Shown here piece by piece: positions 32,559-41,475 of a stretch of 44,416 bases of DNA (position 1 is the stretch's first letter; each line of letters opens with the position of its first letter). Made by a program: the position numbers and the translations under genes. The DNA comes from Oxalobacteraceae bacterium (GTDB lineage: Bacteria > Pseudomonadota > Gammaproteobacteria > Burkholderiales > Burkholderiaceae_D): contig DPRS01000014.1 in NCBI GenBank assembly GCA_003537575.1, forward strand, positions 47,952-92,367, read 5' to 3'. The notes under the pieces are model-generated. The model did no database searches and was not told the DNA's origin. It saw nothing but the letters and a program-made list of their open reading frames with translations.

Positions 32559-33902
32559 TTATTTTTCTTGTCGGGTGAAGGGATTCTTTCCTGACCGCAG
32601 TTCAATGCGTAGGGGCGTACCGACCAGGGAAAAAGTTTCACGGAAATGTTTTTCCAGGTAACGCTTGTAATTGTCATCGATCGCATCGAGCGCATTGCCG
32701 TGGATGACGACAATCGGCGGATTTTGCCCGCCTTGGTGGGCATAGCGCATTTTCGGCCGGATCGAGCCCTTGCGGCGCGGCTGCTGGTGTTCCACCGCCT
32801 CTTCCAGCGCGCGCGTCAGCTTTGGCGTCGACAGATTGATCATTGCCGCCTTGTATGCCGAATCGACCGATTTCATCAAGGGGCCGATGCCGGTGGACTT
32901 GAGCGCCGAAATGAAATGGAACTTGGCAAAGGACAGGAAACTGAGCTTGCGATCCAGGTCCATCTTGATTTCGTCGCGCCGGTCGCTGGTCAGACCATCC
33001 CATTTATTGATACCCACCACCAGCGCCCGGCCCGATTCAAGAATGAATCCGGCGATATGGGCATCCTGTTCCGAGATGTCTTGTTGCGCATCAAGAAGAA
33101 GCAGGACGACATTGGCCTCCGAAATCGATTGCAGGGTTTTAACCACGGAAAATTTCTCGATCGCCTCGAACACCTTGCCGCGCCGGCGGATACCTGCCGT
33201 ATCGATCAGAGTGTAATGCTTGCCTTCGCGCTCGAACGGGATTTCGATCGAATCGCGGGTGGTGCCCGGCATGTCGAAGGCGATCACGCGCTCTTCGCCC
33301 AGCAAGGCATTTACCAGGGTCGATTTGCCGACATTGGGGCGGCCGACGATGGCCAGCTTGATGCCGGATTCCTTTTGCTCTTCCGGTTCCTCTTCAGCAG
33401 GCTTCTGCTGCAAGACCAGGTCGAGCGCCTCGTTGACAAGATCATGCACGCCGTCGCCATGGGCGGCGGAAATGACATACGAATCGCCCAGGCCGAGCTC
33501 ATAGAAATCGGCGGTGACCGTGGTGTATTTCATGCCCTCGGCCTTGTTCACTACGAGCAGAACCGGACGTCCCGACTTTCGCAGGAAATCCGTGATGGTC
33601 TTGTCGTGCGGCGTCAGCCCCTGGCGTCCATCGACCAGGAACACGACGGCATCGGCTTCCGCCACGGCCTGTCTGGTCTGCTTGGCCATTTCGTGCATGA
33701 TGCCTTCCTTGGCCACCGGCTCGAAACCGCCGGTATCGATCACCAGGAAGGGACGCTCGCCCACGCGCCCTTCGCCGTAGTGGCGATCGCGCGTGAGGCC
33801 GGGGAGATCGGCGACCAGGGCATCACGCGACCGCGTCAAGCGGTTGAACAGCGTGGATTTGCCGACATTCGGCCGTCCGACTAATGCGATAACCGGTTTC
33901 AT
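32559..33902 (-). CDS. der: Ribosome assembly GTPase Der (EngA)
   Basis: This 447-aa protein has two tandem G domains and acts in 50S subunit maturation. The first has GRPNVGKSTLFNRLT, DTGGFE and NKAEG. The second has GRPNVGKSTLVNALL, DTAGIRRRGKV and NKWD. A C-terminal KH-like domain follows, with MRYAHQGGQNPPIVVIHGN. I use the ATG at 33902 (MKPVIALVG); a TTG at 33911 overlapping the bamB stop would add three residues. It lies directly after bamB, as in most betaproteobacteria. Confidence 0.98.
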   Translation of the reverse strand: MKPVIALVGRPNVGKSTLFNRLTRSRDALVADLPGLTRDRHYGEGRVGERPFLVIDTGGFEPVAKEGIMHEMAKQTRQAVAEADAVVFLVDGRQGLTPHDKTITDFLRKSGRPVLLVVNKAEGMKYTTVTADFYELGLGDSYVISAAHGDGVHDLVNEALDLVLQQKPAEEEPEEQKESGIKLAIVGRPNVGKSTLVNALLGEERVIAFDMPGTTRDSIEIPFEREGKHYTLIDTAGIRRRGKVFEAIEKFSVVKTLQSISEANVVLLLLDAQQDISEQDAHIAGFILESGRALVVGINKWDGLTSDRRDEIKMDLDRKLSFLSFAKFHFISALKSTGIGPLMKSVDSAYKAAMINLSTPKLTRALEEAVEHQQPRRKGSIRPKMRYAHQGGQNPPIVVIHGNALDAIDDNYKRYLEKHFRETFSLVGTPLRIELRSGKNPFTRQEK

Positions 33903-33907
33903 TAAAT

Positions 33908-35062
33908 TCAATTGACTCCAAGTGCGACCACGGTGCCATCCCGGGTCTGGAACACGGCATACGAGCCGGCCACCACCGGCGTGCCCATGACCGGGCTGCC
34001 ATCGGTGGCGGCGCGTGCCAGCATGCTGCCGTCTTCACGCGACAGGAAATGCACGTAGCCTTCATAATCGGCCACCGCCACGGCGCGGCCGAAAGACAGC
34101 GGCGCCGACAGGTTGCGGTTGGCAAGTTGCTTGTTGCGCCAGACGCTGGCGCCCTCACGGGTAAACGCATGCAGCGAACCGGCGTCGTCGGCGGCGAACA
34201 CGAAACGCTCGTCACCACCCAGGCCGACGTCGCTCGACAGGTTACGGACCCAGCGCGCCGTCCCGGTGGCGCCATCGACACAGGCAGCGCGCCCCTGGTA
34301 CGCCACCGCGCAAACGTCACGCCCGAGCAGCAGCGGCATGCCCGAGGTATCAGCCACGCGTTCGAGTTCGGTGGCGCCGCGCGCTTCGCCGACCGCCACT
34401 TCCCAGCGCGGGCCGCCATTGTTCAGGGCCACGGCCAGCAGACGTCCACCTGGCAAGGCCACATAGGCATTGCCATCGGCGATGGCGATGCCCGGAGCGC
34501 TGCGCAGAGTCAGCGCAGGCACGCTGCGCTGCAGGATCCAGCGGCGCTTGCCGGTCGCGGCATCGAAACCGGCGATGCTGTTGTCGACGCTGCGCACCAC
34601 CACCAGGCCCAGCCCGACTGCCGGCGCCGACAGGACTTCGCTGGAGGCCTGCGCTTTCCAGACTTGCTTGCCATTTTCATCAAAGGCCAGGATCGCGCCT
34701 TTTTCGCCTGCCACCACCACCAGGTTGCCGTCGCTGCCCACACCGGCCGTCAGGCGGGTGCCGGCATCGATGCGCCACAGGGTACGGCCGGTAGCTGCCT
34801 CGATGCGTGCCAGGGCGCCATCGGCGGCTGCGGCAAACACGCTGTTGCGCGCCACGGCTGGTGAAAACACGTTTTCACCAGCCTTGCCGATGGAAGCCGT
34901 CCAGGCGGTGCTTACCGCCAGGGTCGGCTTGAACTCAGCCAGCGCGGCCGGCGGATTGCTCGGCGCCTTTTTGCTGGAAAACGGATTCAGCGAAGACAGG
35001 GTGGAACATCCCGCGAGCGCGACCAGCGCCCCTGCCACAGCCAGATTCAAAGCGATACGCAT
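33908..35062 (-). CDS. bamB: Outer membrane assembly lipoprotein BamB
   Basis: This 384-aa lipoprotein has a signal ending in the lipobox LAGC (about residues 16-19), then an eight-bladed PQQ-type beta-propeller with repeated blades such as GRTLWRIDAGTRLTAGVGSDGNLVVVAG and GYVHFLSREDGSMLARA. BamB sits on the periplasmic face of the BAM complex and helps BamA insert outer-membrane barrels. I use the ATG at 35062 because GGGAG lies 7 nt upstream and the signal peptide follows directly. It lies 16 nt after yfgM. Confidence 0.97.
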   Translation of the reverse strand: MRIALNLAVAGALVALAGCSTLSSLNPFSSKKAPSNPPAALAEFKPTLAVSTAWTASIGKAGENVFSPAVARNSVFAAAADGALARIEAATGRTLWRIDAGTRLTAGVGSDGNLVVVAGEKGAILAFDENGKQVWKAQASSEVLSAPAVGLGLVVVRSVDNSIAGFDAATGKRRWILQRSVPALTLRSAPGIAIADGNAYVALPGGRLLAVALNNGGPRWEVAVGEARGATELERVADTSGMPLLLGRDVCAVAYQGRAACVDGATGTARWVRNLSSDVGLGGDERFVFAADDAGSLHAFTREGASVWRNKQLANRNLSAPLSFGRAVAVADYEGYVHFLSREDGSMLARAATDGSPVMGTPVVAGSYAVFQTRDGTVVALGVN

Positions 35063-35078
35063 GGTTTCTCCCCTGTCT

Positions 35079-35729
35079 TCAAGCCGCGGACTTGTCGCCG
35101 GCGCCGCCGATCGCATCCAGCTTCAGTTGCACCAACTGGCGGCCCGGGTTTGTCTCATCCATTTTTTCCAGCGCCGTGCGATAAGCCGCACGCGCTTCTT
35201 CCAGCTTGTTCTGCGCCACCAGGATATCGCCCTTGCGGTCAGCCACGATGGCGGCAAACGCCGGCGTGAAGTCGCCTTCCAGCAGCTTCAGGCCTTCATC
35301 GTAGGCTTTCTCGTCAAGCAGGATGCCCGCCAGGCGGATTTTCGCCACGGCCCGGTATTCCTCGTCCTTGCCCTGCTTTGCCGCCCACTCCAGCTGCGCC
35401 TTGGCAGCCTTCAGATCGTTTGCCTCGAACGCCGTCCTGGCAGCGGCCAGCGCGCCCATCTGCGCATAGGCAGTGCGGCTGAACTTGTCCTGCAGGTCGG
35501 CGGCAGCGCGCGTCACCTTGGCATTGTCCTTGGCGGCGGCGGCTTTCTGCAATTCTTCGTACAGCACACCGGCTTGCGCAGCCTGGTTGCGCTGCCAGGT
35601 TTTCCAGCCGTTCCAGGCGGCATAGCCGCCCAGCGCAATGATCAGCACCCAGGTGATCAGGTTGCCGTATTTCTTCCACCAATCCTTGATGGAATCCAGC
35701 TGTTCTTGTTCTTCGAGATCGTATGCCAT
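35079..35729 (-). CDS. yfgM: YfgM family TPR protein, SecYEG-associated
   Basis: This 216-aa protein begins with the cytoplasmic sequence MAYDLEEQEQLDSIKDWWKKYG, then one membrane helix (NLITWVLIIALGGYAAWNGW) and a periplasmic Ala-rich TPR domain. This is the YfgM/UPF0070 pattern. In E. coli YfgM works with PpiD beside the SecYEG translocon and links it to periplasmic chaperones. It lies 12 nt after hisS and before bamB, its usual place. Confidence 0.94.
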   Translation of the reverse strand: MAYDLEEQEQLDSIKDWWKKYGNLITWVLIIALGGYAAWNGWKTWQRNQAAQAGVLYEELQKAAAAKDNAKVTRAAADLQDKFSRTAYAQMGALAAARTAFEANDLKAAKAQLEWAAKQGKDEEYRAVAKIRLAGILLDEKAYDEGLKLLEGDFTPAFAAIVADRKGDILVAQNKLEEARAAYRTALEKMDETNPGRQLVQLKLDAIGGAGDKSAA

Positions 35730-35741
35730 GATGTTTTATAG

Positions 35742-37100
35742 TTAATGGTGGTAATGGATATGCTCGTGATCGTGGTCGTGATCGTGTTCGCCAGCGCCGA
35801 CAATCTGGTCGACGATGTGCTCGACCGCCTTGTCGAAGGCGACTGTGACCTGCTTGTTTTCCTCTTCCTCGGCGCGCATGGCCTTCACCGCGACGCTGCC
35901 GGCGGCGACCTCATCCTCGCCGATGATCAGCGCGAATGCCGCGCCGCTGGCGTCGGCGCGCTTCATCTGCGACTTGAAACTGCCGGCGCCGGTCGCCGCC
36001 GCGCAATGCAGCACGACGTCGAGGCCGGCATCGCGCAGGCGTTCGGCCAGCACGAAGGATTGCATCTGCGCTTCTTCACCCTGGTGCACCAGGTAGACGT
36101 CGCACTGGTTGCGCGCGATCTGTTCACCGCTGGCCTTCATCAGTTCCAGCAGGCGCTCGACGCCCATGGCAAAGCCGCAGGCCGGCGTCGGCTTGCCGCC
36201 GAACATTTCGACCAGCGGATCGTAGCGGCCGCCGCCGCACACCGTCCCCTGCGAGCCGAGCTGGTCGGTGACCCATTCGAACACGGTGCGGTTGTAGTAA
36301 TCCATGCCGCGCACCAGGCGCGGATTGATGGTGAACGGAATGCTGTTGTGGCGCAAAATCTTTTGCACGCCTTCGAAGTGGGCGCGCGATTCTTCGCCGA
36401 GGTAATCGATCAGCTTCGGCGCGGCGTTGACCATGTCCTGCATCGCCGGATTCTTGGTGTCGAGGATGCGCAGCGGATTGGCATGCAGGCGGCGCTTCGC
36501 GTCCTCGTCCAGCAAGTCGGCATGCTGTTCGAAGTAAGCGATCAGGTCGGCGCGATGACGGTGACGCTCTTCGGCATCGCCGATCGAATTGAGTTCCAGG
36601 CGGATGTTGGACAGGCCGAGATCATCCCACAGACGCTGGCACAGCATGATCAGCTCGGCATCGATGTCCGGGCCGGAAAAGCCGATTGCTTCGGCGCCGA
36701 CCTGGTGGAACTGGCGGTAGCGGCCGCGCTGCGGACGCTCGTGGCGAAACATCGGGCCGGCATACCACAGGCGCTTGGGGCCGTCGTAGGTCAGGTTGTG
36801 CTCTAGCGCGGCGCGCACCACGCCGGCAGTGCTTTCCGGGCGCAGTGTCAAGTTGTCGCCATTCATCGAATCGGTGAAGGAATACATTTCCTTCTCGACG
36901 ATGTCGGTGACCGCGCCCAGGCCGCGCGCAAACAGCGCGGTCGGCTCGACGATCGGCGTGCGGATCTGCTGGAAGCCGTAGCTCTTCAATACCGATTGGA
37001 CGGTATTCTCGAACAGTTCCCACAATGGCGCATCCGCCGGCAGGATGTCGTTCATCCCTTTCACGCCGACGATTTTTTCTGCTTTCTTGTTTTCAGACAT
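35742..37100 (-). CDS. hisS: Histidyl-tRNA synthetase with His-rich tail
   Basis: This 452-aa class II synthetase charges tRNA-His. Motif 2 is MFRHERPQRGRYRQFHQVGAEA, the HisA-type loops are LVRGMDYYNRTVFEW and CGGGRYDPLVEMFGG, and motif 3 is CGFAMGVERLLELM. The C-terminal anticodon-binding domain follows (about 330-430). The protein ends in an extra stretch GEHDHDHDHEHIHYHH, with nine His among the last sixteen residues. This is not part of the family core and looks like a metal-binding tail. It lies between ispG and yfgM. Confidence 0.97.
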   Translation of the reverse strand: MSENKKAEKIVGVKGMNDILPADAPLWELFENTVQSVLKSYGFQQIRTPIVEPTALFARGLGAVTDIVEKEMYSFTDSMNGDNLTLRPESTAGVVRAALEHNLTYDGPKRLWYAGPMFRHERPQRGRYRQFHQVGAEAIGFSGPDIDAELIMLCQRLWDDLGLSNIRLELNSIGDAEERHRHRADLIAYFEQHADLLDEDAKRRLHANPLRILDTKNPAMQDMVNAAPKLIDYLGEESRAHFEGVQKILRHNSIPFTINPRLVRGMDYYNRTVFEWVTDQLGSQGTVCGGGRYDPLVEMFGGKPTPACGFAMGVERLLELMKASGEQIARNQCDVYLVHQGEEAQMQSFVLAERLRDAGLDVVLHCAAATGAGSFKSQMKRADASGAAFALIIGEDEVAAGSVAVKAMRAEEEENKQVTVAFDKAVEHIVDQIVGAGEHDHDHDHEHIHYHH

Positions 37101-37159
37101 CTTCTGCTAATAATGACCGGCCTTGCCGGGATAGATTATCGGTGATGCGCAAAGGCCGC

Positions 37160-38455
37160 TTACAGGGCGGCTTCTCTTGCGCCCTGGTCGGCACCCTCGT
37201 TGGCACCATAGCGGCTTTGCACGTATTCCAGCACGATCGCCTGAAATTCCTCGGCGATGCGCTCGCCGCGCAGGGTGATTTTTTTCTGCCCATCGACGAA
37301 CACCGGCGCGGCCGGCGATTCGCCGGTGCCGGGCAGGCTGATGCCGATGTTGGCATGCTTGGATTCGCCAGGGCCATTGACGATGCAGCCCATCACCGCG
37401 ACATTCATGCTTTCCACGCCGGGATACTGTTTTTTCCAGACCGGCATCTGTTCGCGCAGATAGGTCTGGATGCGGTCGGCCAGTTCCTGGAACACGGTCG
37501 ATGTAGTGCGTCCGCAACCCGGGCAGGCAATGACCATCGGCGCGAACTTGCGCAGGCCCATGGTTTGCAGGATTTCCTGCGCCACCACCACTTCCTTGGT
37601 GCGGTCGCCGCCGGGTTCGGGCGTCAGCGAAATGCGAATGGTGTCGCCGATGCCTTCCTGCAGCAGCACCGACAGCGCCGCGGTCGAGGCGACAATGCCC
37701 TTGCTGCCCATGCCGGCTTCGGTCAGGCCCAGGTGCAGCGGGTAATCGCAACGCTTGGCCAACTCGCGGTATACCGCGATCAAGTCCTGCACGCCCGAGA
37801 CCTTGCACGACAGGATGATGCGGTCGCCTGCCAGGCCCAGCTCTTCGGCGCGACGGGCGTTTTCGATGGCGGAGGTCACCAGCGCCTCGTACATCACGGC
37901 CTGGGCATCCCAGGGCTGCGGGCGCTGCGCATTCTCGTCCATGATGCGCGCCAGCAGGCTCTGGTCCAGGCTGCCCCAGTTGACGCCGATGCGCACCGGC
38001 TTGTCGTACTTGCAGGCGGCTTCGATCATTTGCGCGAATTGCGTGTCGCGCTTGGCGCCCTGGCCGACGTTGCCGGGATTGATGCGGTACTTCGACAAGG
38101 CACGCGCGCAATCCGGGTAATCGTTCAGCAGCGTATGGCCGTTGTAATGGAAATCGCCCACCAGCGGCACGTCGACGCCCATCTTGTCCAGCTGCTCGCG
38201 GATCGCCGGCACGGCAGCAGCGGCTTCCGGGTTGTTGACGGTGATGCGCACCACTTCAGAACCGGCGCGCGCCAGTTCCTTGACCTGGATGGCGGTGGCA
38301 ATGGCGTCGGCGGTGTCGGTGTTGGTCATCGACTGCACCAGGACGGGCGAGCCACCGCCGACGCCGATTTCGCGCGCGCCGTGGCGAATGACGACGCGCC
38401 TGGTCTGGCGTCTTGGATGAGGGCCGGAGCCGATTGGCAGTTGGTTGCTTTCCAT
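37160..38455 (-). CDS. ispG: 4-hydroxy-3-methylbut-2-enyl-diphosphate synthase
   Basis: This 431-aa iron-sulfur enzyme of the MEP isoprenoid pathway converts MEcPP to HMBPP. The N-terminal TIM barrel has SPVLVQSMTNTDTADA, and the C-terminal cluster domain has CPGCGRT and VMGCIVNGPGE, providing the three cluster Cys residues. Conserved ARMG-like stretches such as GDFHYNGHTLL and RINPGNVG are present. I use the ATG at 38455 (MESNQLPIG); the open frame begins with a TTG two codons earlier. It lies 9 nt after rodZ and before hisS, a standard arrangement. Confidence 0.98.
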   Translation of the reverse strand: MESNQLPIGSGPHPRRQTRRVVIRHGAREIGVGGGSPVLVQSMTNTDTADAIATAIQVKELARAGSEVVRITVNNPEAAAAVPAIREQLDKMGVDVPLVGDFHYNGHTLLNDYPDCARALSKYRINPGNVGQGAKRDTQFAQMIEAACKYDKPVRIGVNWGSLDQSLLARIMDENAQRPQPWDAQAVMYEALVTSAIENARRAEELGLAGDRIILSCKVSGVQDLIAVYRELAKRCDYPLHLGLTEAGMGSKGIVASTAALSVLLQEGIGDTIRISLTPEPGGDRTKEVVVAQEILQTMGLRKFAPMVIACPGCGRTTSTVFQELADRIQTYLREQMPVWKKQYPGVESMNVAVMGCIVNGPGESKHANIGISLPGTGESPAAPVFVDGQKKITLRGERIAEEFQAIVLEYVQSRYGANEGADQGAREAAL

Positions 38456-38464
38456 ATTCAAAAT

Positions 38465-39469
38465 TTATTTCAAGGTCAGACGCGCCACATTGCTTTTGGC
38501 GCCGGCATTCAAGTCCAGCGCCTGGCCCCGGAACGTCGCGTCGACGCCCGTAGCATTGCCCACCACCAGGCGGGCGCCCGGGCCAATATCGAAAGATTCG
38601 GTGGCGCCAGCCGGCACCAGGCGCGACGCGACAGCTTCGCCATCCTCGCGCCTGAGTTCAATCCAGGAAGCCTCGCGCATTTTCAGCACCAGCTTGTCAC
38701 CGGCCCTGGTCACGGGCTGGCTGCCAGCCGGCGCCTGCGCCGGAGCAGCAACAGCTGCGGCAACTGCAGCCGCTTGTGCGGGGGCGGCGCTTGAAGACGG
38801 CGCCGGCACGGCTGCAGGGTTGGCCGGAGCCGGAGTCGGCGTCTGGACAGGCGATTGAGCAGGCGATGACGCGTCAACTCCCGGCGTCGATGGTGGCGCG
38901 CCTTCTTCGGCCAGCCCCAGGGGCACCCCGCTGCCAGCCTCAGGAGCTTCCTGCGTTTGCTGCGCCGGCATCGGTGAGCCGTCAGGCAATTGCAATCCGG
39001 CGAGCCAGCCTTCACGCCAGGCCAGCCACCCGGCGGCCGCCAACGCCAGCAGCAACAGGATCAGCGCCAGCCATTTTCCGCCGCTGCCGGAACGCTTGGC
39101 GGTCGGCAGATTGGATTCAGTAAACGTGGCCGACAAGGTGCGCCGCAACTCGAGCGATTCAGGACTGGGCGCAGCCTTGTCCGTGATCAGCGCCAGCAGC
39201 GGTGCCGGATCGAACTTGAGCAATTTGGCATAAGCGCGCACGAAACCACGTGCGATGACCATGCCGGGCAAGGCGGCGTAGTTGTCGTCTTCCATTGCCT
39301 GCACCTGGCGCGGTGCCAGGTTGAGCTGATTAGCCACCTGCTCGATGCTCCAGCCGAGCTCCTGGCGCCGGGAGGCAAGCTGCGCGCCCGGACTTGCAAG
39401 CGGCGGCGACGGCGGCTGTGATGACGTTAACGGCGGCTGGCCGCTTCCTTCCATTTCGGCATCACTCAT
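38465..39469 (-). CDS. rodZ: Cytoskeleton protein RodZ
   Basis: This 334-aa protein has an N-terminal Xre-type helix-turn-helix (ASRRQELGWSIEQVANQLNLAPRQVQAMEDDNYAALPGM), one membrane helix (KWLALILLLLALAAAGWLAW), a long Pro/Ala/Gln-rich periplasmic linker and a C-terminal DUF4115 domain ending in VARLTLK. RodZ links MreB filaments to the cell-wall machinery. The start overlaps the end of pilW by 8 nt. It lies between pilW and ispG, where betaproteobacteria usually keep it. Confidence 0.95.
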   Translation of the reverse strand: MSDAEMEGSGQPPLTSSQPPSPPLASPGAQLASRRQELGWSIEQVANQLNLAPRQVQAMEDDNYAALPGMVIARGFVRAYAKLLKFDPAPLLALITDKAAPSPESLELRRTLSATFTESNLPTAKRSGSGGKWLALILLLLALAAAGWLAWREGWLAGLQLPDGSPMPAQQTQEAPEAGSGVPLGLAEEGAPPSTPGVDASSPAQSPVQTPTPAPANPAAVPAPSSSAAPAQAAAVAAAVAAPAQAPAGSQPVTRAGDKLVLKMREASWIELRREDGEAVASRLVPAGATESFDIGPGARLVVGNATGVDATFRGQALDLNAGAKSNVARLTLK

Positions 39470-40247
39470 CGAATGCCCCGCGCTGATAGGCGGCGAACTC
39501 GGCCGAATTGGGGAAGCGCCGGCTCAACTGGGTAACCAGGCTCAGTTCCGCCGAGCGATCACCCAGCTTGCGCTCGATTTTGATCGCCTGCCACAGGACA
39601 TCCGCGCTCAGCGCATCCGAACGCATCACGCGTGAAATATAAAAACGTGCTTTATCGTAATCGCCGCGCTCGAAATGAAGCTTTGCCAGGTTGATGCTGG
39701 TCGATGCGCTGCCCGGATCCTGGCGAAACGCCTCGATGAAATAGCGCTCGGCTTCCGCGCTTTTCTTCAGTCGCAGGCTGCATACGCCGGCATTGTTCAG
39801 GGCCTTGGCCGGCGACTGATAGGCGCGACTCTTCAAAGCCGTTTCGAAATAGCCGATCGACTGTTCCGGCTGGCCGTTCTGGCACAGGAACCAGCCGTAG
39901 TTGTTGTTGAAGTCGGGATTTTGCGGCGCCAGGCGCAGGGCTTGCTGGAAGTTGTCGTCCGCCAGCCGGGATTCGCCCATGTCCATGTAAATCAGGGCGC
40001 GCATGCTGTAAGCCTCGGCGAAATCCGGATCCGCCTGCAAGGCCTGCTTGATCTCGTCCAGCGCCACCGGCAACTGCTGTTGCTGGTAATAGCTCACCGC
40101 CAGCTGCAGGCGGATGCGCGCGCGCTTCTGGTTATCGGTCTGATCCGAGCTGGTCGGCAATTCGCGCTCCGCGCCGGCTTGCTGTGTCCCTGCGCACCCT
40201 GCAGCCAGAAACGCCGCCAGGATGATCATGCCCCCCAGTTTCTTCAT
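39462..40247 (-). CDS. pilW: Type IV pilus biogenesis/stability lipoprotein PilW (PilF)
   Basis: This 261-aa lipoprotein has a signal peptide with lipobox LAAGC (about residues 14-18), then tandem TPR repeats (AVSYYQQQQLPVALDEIKQALQADPDFAEAYSM, MGESRLADDNFQQALRLAPQNPDFNNNYGWFLC and two more). It is the outer-membrane pilotin that assembles the PilQ secretin. Its start overlaps the rlmN stop as ATGA, and it is translationally coupled on both sides. Linkage rlmN-pilW-rodZ-ispG is conserved. Confidence 0.95.
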   Translation of the reverse strand: MKKLGGMIILAAFLAAGCAGTQQAGAERELPTSSDQTDNQKRARIRLQLAVSYYQQQQLPVALDEIKQALQADPDFAEAYSMRALIYMDMGESRLADDNFQQALRLAPQNPDFNNNYGWFLCQNGQPEQSIGYFETALKSRAYQSPAKALNNAGVCSLRLKKSAEAERYFIEAFRQDPGSASTSINLAKLHFERGDYDKARFYISRVMRSDALSADVLWQAIKIERKLGDRSAELSLVTQLSRRFPNSAEFAAYQRGAFDE

Positions 40248-41413
40248 GTCGAGACCTCCACGATACGACCGAAATTCTTGCCGAATTTTTTTTGATATTC
40301 AGCCATTTTTTTCATGCGATCCTGCACCCGCGTGCGGTCCTGCACTTCGCCGGCCAGCTGGCCGCAGGCGGCGTCGATATCGTCGCCGCGGGTTTTGCGA
40401 ATGGTGGTAACAATACCAGCATCCATCAGGATTTGGGCAAATGCCTTGATGCGGGCATTATTCGAACGCACCAGCCCCGATTCCGGAAAGGGATTGAAAG
40501 GAATCAGGTTGAACTTGCACGGCACTTCGCGGCCCCTGGCCTTCACCAGCGCCACCAGTTCGCGGGCATTGTCGTCAGTGTCGTTGACGCCGTCCAGCAT
40601 GCAGTATTCGAAGGTAATGAAATCGCGCGGCGCAAACTCCAGGTAGCGCTTGCAGGCCGCCATCAGATCGGCCAGCGGATATTTTTTATTCAGCGGCACC
40701 AGGCCGTCGCGCAGCGCATCGTTGGAGGCATGCAGCGATACCGCCAGCGCCACCGGGCATTCCTGCGCCAACCTGTCGATCATCGGCACCACGCCGGAAG
40801 TCGACAGCGTCACGCGGCGCCGCGACAGGCCATAGGCGTTATCATCCAGCATCAGCTTGAGGGCGGTGACGGTCGGCTCGAAATTGAGCAGCGGCTCCCC
40901 CATGCCCATCATGACCACGTTGGTGATCTGGCGCTCGCCCTTGGGGCCGGGCTCGATGCCCTTGGTCTTGCGTAATTCGAATTCGGCCATCCACAGCTGG
41001 CCAATGATTTCACCCACTGTCAGGTTGCGGCTGAAGCCCTGCTTGCCAGTGGAGCAGAAGCGGCAATTCACCGCGCAGCCAGCCTGCGTCGAAATGCACA
41101 GGGTGCCTCGGGTTTCCTCGGGAATGAACACCGTTTCGACCGCATTGCCCTGGCCGACATCCAGCAGCCATTTACGGGTGCCATCGGCCGAGGTATGGTC
41201 GCTGATCACTGCCGGCGCAGCGACGAAGGCGCGCGTGGCCAGCTTGTCGCGCAGCGACTTGGCCAGGTCGGTCATGGCGTTGAAATCGGCGGCGCCGAAC
41301 TGGTGTATCCAGCGCTGCAACTGCTTGGCGCGAAACGGCTTCTCACCCAACTCGCCACAGTAGGCAACTAGTTGCGCGGGATCGAGGTCCAGCAGATTGG
41401 TGAGAGTCGTCAT
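40244..41413 (-). CDS. rlmN: Dual-specificity rRNA/tRNA adenine C2-methyltransferase RlmN
   Basis: This 389-aa radical-SAM enzyme methylates A2503 of 23S rRNA and A37 of some tRNAs. The cluster motif CAVNCRFC carries Cys at 113, 117 and 120. MMGMGEPLLN and VALAVSLHAS follow, and the second catalytic Cys near the C-terminus is in RGDDIDAACGQLAG. An N-terminal domain with KPFRAKQLQRWIH binds RNA. It lies 62 nt after ndk, across a GC-rich hairpin, and begins the tightly packed series. Confidence 0.98.
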   Translation of the reverse strand: MTTLTNLLDLDPAQLVAYCGELGEKPFRAKQLQRWIHQFGAADFNAMTDLAKSLRDKLATRAFVAAPAVISDHTSADGTRKWLLDVGQGNAVETVFIPEETRGTLCISTQAGCAVNCRFCSTGKQGFSRNLTVGEIIGQLWMAEFELRKTKGIEPGPKGERQITNVVMMGMGEPLLNFEPTVTALKLMLDDNAYGLSRRRVTLSTSGVVPMIDRLAQECPVALAVSLHASNDALRDGLVPLNKKYPLADLMAACKRYLEFAPRDFITFEYCMLDGVNDTDDNARELVALVKARGREVPCKFNLIPFNPFPESGLVRSNNARIKAFAQILMDAGIVTTIRKTRGDDIDAACGQLAGEVQDRTRVQDRMKKMAEYQKKFGKNFGRIVEVST

Positions 41414-41434
41414 CAGTACTATTCATTTGATGCC

Positions 41435-41466
41435 CGTCCGCAGCCGCCCTTAGGCAACTGCGGACG
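41435..41466. other. Hairpin between ndk and rlmN
   Basis: 9-bp perfect inverted repeat CGTCCGCAG / CTGCGGACG with a 14-nt loop. There is no U-tract after it on the minus strand, so any termination would be partial. It may stabilise the ndk mRNA 3' end. Confidence 0.45.
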
Positions 41467-41475
41467 CGACGGAGA

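Noticed and set aside
37025..38794. 589-codon open frame on the plus strand opposite ispG and rodZ
   Set aside because: His/Gln/Arg-rich shadow of two well-recognised minus-strand genes, with no ribosome site and no domain.
38710..39015. Pro/Ala-rich segment in rodZ as an unusual insertion
   Set aside because: Long low-complexity periplasmic linkers before DUF4115 are normal in RodZ proteins.
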